From positions 62,001 through 126,000 of the forward strand of contig PHAA01000002.1 in assembly GCA_002840245.1 (NCBI GenBank): a stretch of DNA of 64,000 nucleotides, read 5' to 3'. The notes under the pieces were generated by a model, which worked only from the letters and a program-made list of their open reading frames with translations, did no database searches and was not told where the DNA came from. The DNA comes from Firmicutes bacterium HGW-Firmicutes-15 (lineage in GTDB: Bacteria; Bacillota; Syntrophomonadia; Syntrophomonadales; Syntrophomonadaceae). Of the stretch, positions 62,449 through 64,000 are shown piece by piece (position 1 is the first letter of the stretch; each line of letters begins with the position of its first letter). The translations under genes were made by a program, and so were the position numbers.

Positions 62449-64000
62449 ATGATTAGTTTAAATATTAACGGCAGAGAAATAAATGGTTATAAAGGACAGA
62501 CTATTCTGGAAGTAGCCCGGGAAAACGGCATTGAAATACCGACTCTGTGTCATGATGATCGTATTAAAACCTATGGAGCCTGTGGTCTATGTGTTGTAGA
62601 GATAGAAGACAGCAGCCGTCTATTACGGTCCTGTTCCACCGAGATTGCTCCAGGTATGATAATTAATACTGAGTCTATGCGGGTTCAATCCTCCCGCAAA
62701 GTAACCCTCGAATTACTCTTGTCAGACCATAGTGGGGATTGTCGTCCACCCTGTGTGAATGCATGTCCGGCTCATACTGATTGCCAGGGCTATGTAGGTC
62801 TAATTGCCAATGGTGAATACCACGAAGCATTGAAGCTAATAAAAGAACAACTGCCAATACCAGCAAGTATTGGTATGGTATGTCCTCACCCCTGTGAGGA
62901 GGTCTGCCGTCGTCAGATGGTTGAGGAACCGATTGCTATTGCGGCACTCAAGGTTTTTGCGGCAGAACAGGATTTGAAAAGCGCTAGTATTTTTATTCCT
63001 GAAATTAAGGAAGCATCTGGTAAAAAAGTTGCTATTATAGGTTCGGGACCTGCCGGGCTTACCGCTGCCTATTTCCTAGCCCGTGCGGGGCATGGGGTTA
63101 CGGTTTATGAAGCCATGCCAGAAGCGGGCGGGATGCTGCGTTATGGGATTCCTGAGTATCGATTGCCCAAGGTAATATTGGATCAGGAAATTAATGTTAT
63201 TCATGCCATGGGGGTAGAATTTATTTATAATACCAAGATTAATGTGGATGTAAGTCTTGATTATATAAGAAAACATAATGATGCGGTTTTTGTGGGGATT
63301 GGAGCTTGGAAGTATTCACGCATCGGATGCTCTGGAGAAGATGTTTCCGGAGTAATAGGTGGTATTGATTTCTTGCGAGAAGCTGCTTTAAACGGGAAGA
63401 TTGAAATAGGTAATCGGGTTGCCGTCGTTGGTGGGGGTAATACAGCTATGGATGCTGCTCGTACCGCTGTAAGGCTGGGAGCGAAGCAGGTTATGGTTTT
63501 ATACCGTAGAACCAGGGCCGAGATGCCGGCAGAGGACATTGAAATTCGGGAGGCAGAGGAAGAAGGGGTTGAATTCAAGTTCTTGCTGGCCCCGGAAGAG
63601 ATAATAGCCGATGGCGGAAAAGTATCTTCCATTCGTATGCAGAAAATGCAACTGGGTGAGCCGGATGCTTCCGGCCGTCGCAGCCCGGTGCCTATAGAGG
63701 GCGAGCAGGAACTAATACCTGTAGATACAATTATTGCTGCTATTGGGCAACAGGTTGATATGAGCGATTTTGGCGAAATCGGTGCCAGTAAGTGGCGAAC
63801 CATAGCTATTGATGAAAACAGCTTTATGACTAATCTACCAGGAGTATTTGCGGGTGGTGACGCGGTAACCGGTCCGGGTATTGCAATTGGAGCAGTGGGT
63901 CAGGGAAGAAGAGCTGCGGATGTAATGATAAGCTATCTTCAGGGAGATTTGCTGCCGTATAAGCAATCCTACATTGTGGAAAGAAAAGATTTAACGAAAG
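62449..64000 (+). CDS. iron-sulfur flavoprotein, GltD-like, with N-terminal [2Fe-2S] domain (partial)
   Basis: At least 517 codons, open to the window end. Residues 1-75 are a NuoG-type [2Fe-2S] domain with Cys34, Cys45, Cys48 and Cys62. Next comes a [4Fe-4S] region of the GltD type (CRPPCVNACPAHTDCQ and MVCPHPCEEVCRR), then the flavin nucleotide fold with VAIIGSGPAGLTAAYF and the NAD(P) fold with VAVVGGGNTAMDAARTA. The pattern fits NADPH/NADH:acceptor oxidoreductases found beside NuoE/NuoF in hydrogenase and formate dehydrogenase loci. GAGGGGTGG lies before the ATG at 62449. Confidence 0.88.
   Translation, partial: MISLNINGREINGYKGQTILEVARENGIEIPTLCHDDRIKTYGACGLCVVEIEDSSRLLRSCSTEIAPGMIINTESMRVQSSRKVTLELLLSDHSGDCRPPCVNACPAHTDCQGYVGLIANGEYHEALKLIKEQLPIPASIGMVCPHPCEEVCRRQMVEEPIAIAALKVFAAEQDLKSASIFIPEIKEASGKKVAIIGSGPAGLTAAYFLARAGHGVTVYEAMPEAGGMLRYGIPEYRLPKVILDQEINVIHAMGVEFIYNTKINVDVSLDYIRKHNDAVFVGIGAWKYSRIGCSGEDVSGVIGGIDFLREAALNGKIEIGNRVAVVGGGNTAMDAARTAVRLGAKQVMVLYRRTRAEMPAEDIEIREAEEEGVEFKFLLAPEEIIADGGKVSSIRMQKMQLGEPDASGRRSPVPIEGEQELIPVDTIIAAIGQQVDMSDFGEIGASKWRTIAIDENSFMTNLPGVFAGGDAVTGPGIAIGAVGQGRRAADVMISYLQGDLLPYKQSYIVERKDLTK

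Noticed and set aside
1-64000. CRISPR arrays, tRNA genes, rRNA genes and prophage genes
   Set aside because: I scanned intergenic regions and found no regularly spaced repeats, tRNA cloverleaf sequences, rRNA or phage structural genes.

Overview
The window looks like a chromosome segment of an anaerobic, endospore-forming Firmicute of the class Clostridia, most like Syntrophomonas or a close relative. The reasons are a butyrate-type beta-oxidation cluster (CoA-transferase, thiolase, hydroxyacyl-CoA dehydrogenase, crotonase), NuoE/NuoF-type flavin and iron-sulfur subunits, a corrinoid-activator-like protein, an [FeFe]-hydrogenase-like H2/redox sensor kinase, and a nearly complete run of sporulation genes. 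No tRNA, rRNA operon, phage, CRISPR array or complete insertion sequence was seen.

Layout. 1-4070: end of the acyl-CoA oxidation operon. 4164-11911: the recN-spoIVB-spo0A sporulation neighbourhood, split by an inserted block (5858-9310) of permease genes, an ArsR regulator, a thioredoxin and a ferredoxin, with a small TIR-flanked repeat. 12206-15142: a secreted stalk-domain protein, an M20-type peptidase, a 41-codon gene that resembles the FtsZ inhibitor MciZ, and nudF. 15223-22925: signalling genes (four-PAS histidine kinase, REC-HDOD, degenerate REC-HD-GYP, DUF342, REC-HD-GYP). 23231-28519: endonuclease Q, a ComB-like protein, CBS pyrophosphatase, spoIIM, yqzK and xerD. 28690-31194: phosphopentomutase and pyrimidine nucleoside phosphorylase. 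31444-34648: hydrogenase-like sensor kinase plus its response regulator. 34776-39928: dacF, spoIIAA-spoIIAB-sigF, dodecin, spoVAC-D-E. 39978-43026: three 2-hydroxyacyl-CoA dehydratase/activase-like genes. 43129-48319: trpB2, trmK, nif3-like, HD-GYP and HU. 48613-52108: ErcA-like regulatory dehydrogenase with a PAS-GGDEF protein, and a DUF421/DUF4363 pair. 52311-54940: asnB and rnpB. 55189-59919: small membrane protein, corrinoid activator, PHP phosphatase, Ca2+/cation antiporter, YlbF protein. 60124-64000: NuoE, NuoF and a truncated iron-sulfur flavoprotein that runs off the end.

The gene order nudF ... spoIIM, yqzK, xerD, deoB, nucleoside phosphorylase, dacF, spoIIA, spoVA matches the Bacillus layout, so the sporulation core is an old syntenic block. 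Sequences fitting sporulation sigma factors lie where expected: sigma-F before spoIVB, sigma-H before spo0A and spoIIAA, sigma-G before spoVAC and a sigma-E-like promoter before the MciZ-like gene.

The most unusual features are an RNase P RNA gene interrupted in its P3 helix by a 208-bp TIR element, a family of such elements with shared ends but different or inverted cores, the clostridial MciZ candidate, and the [FeFe]-hydrogenase/histidine kinase/HD-GYP signalling pair.
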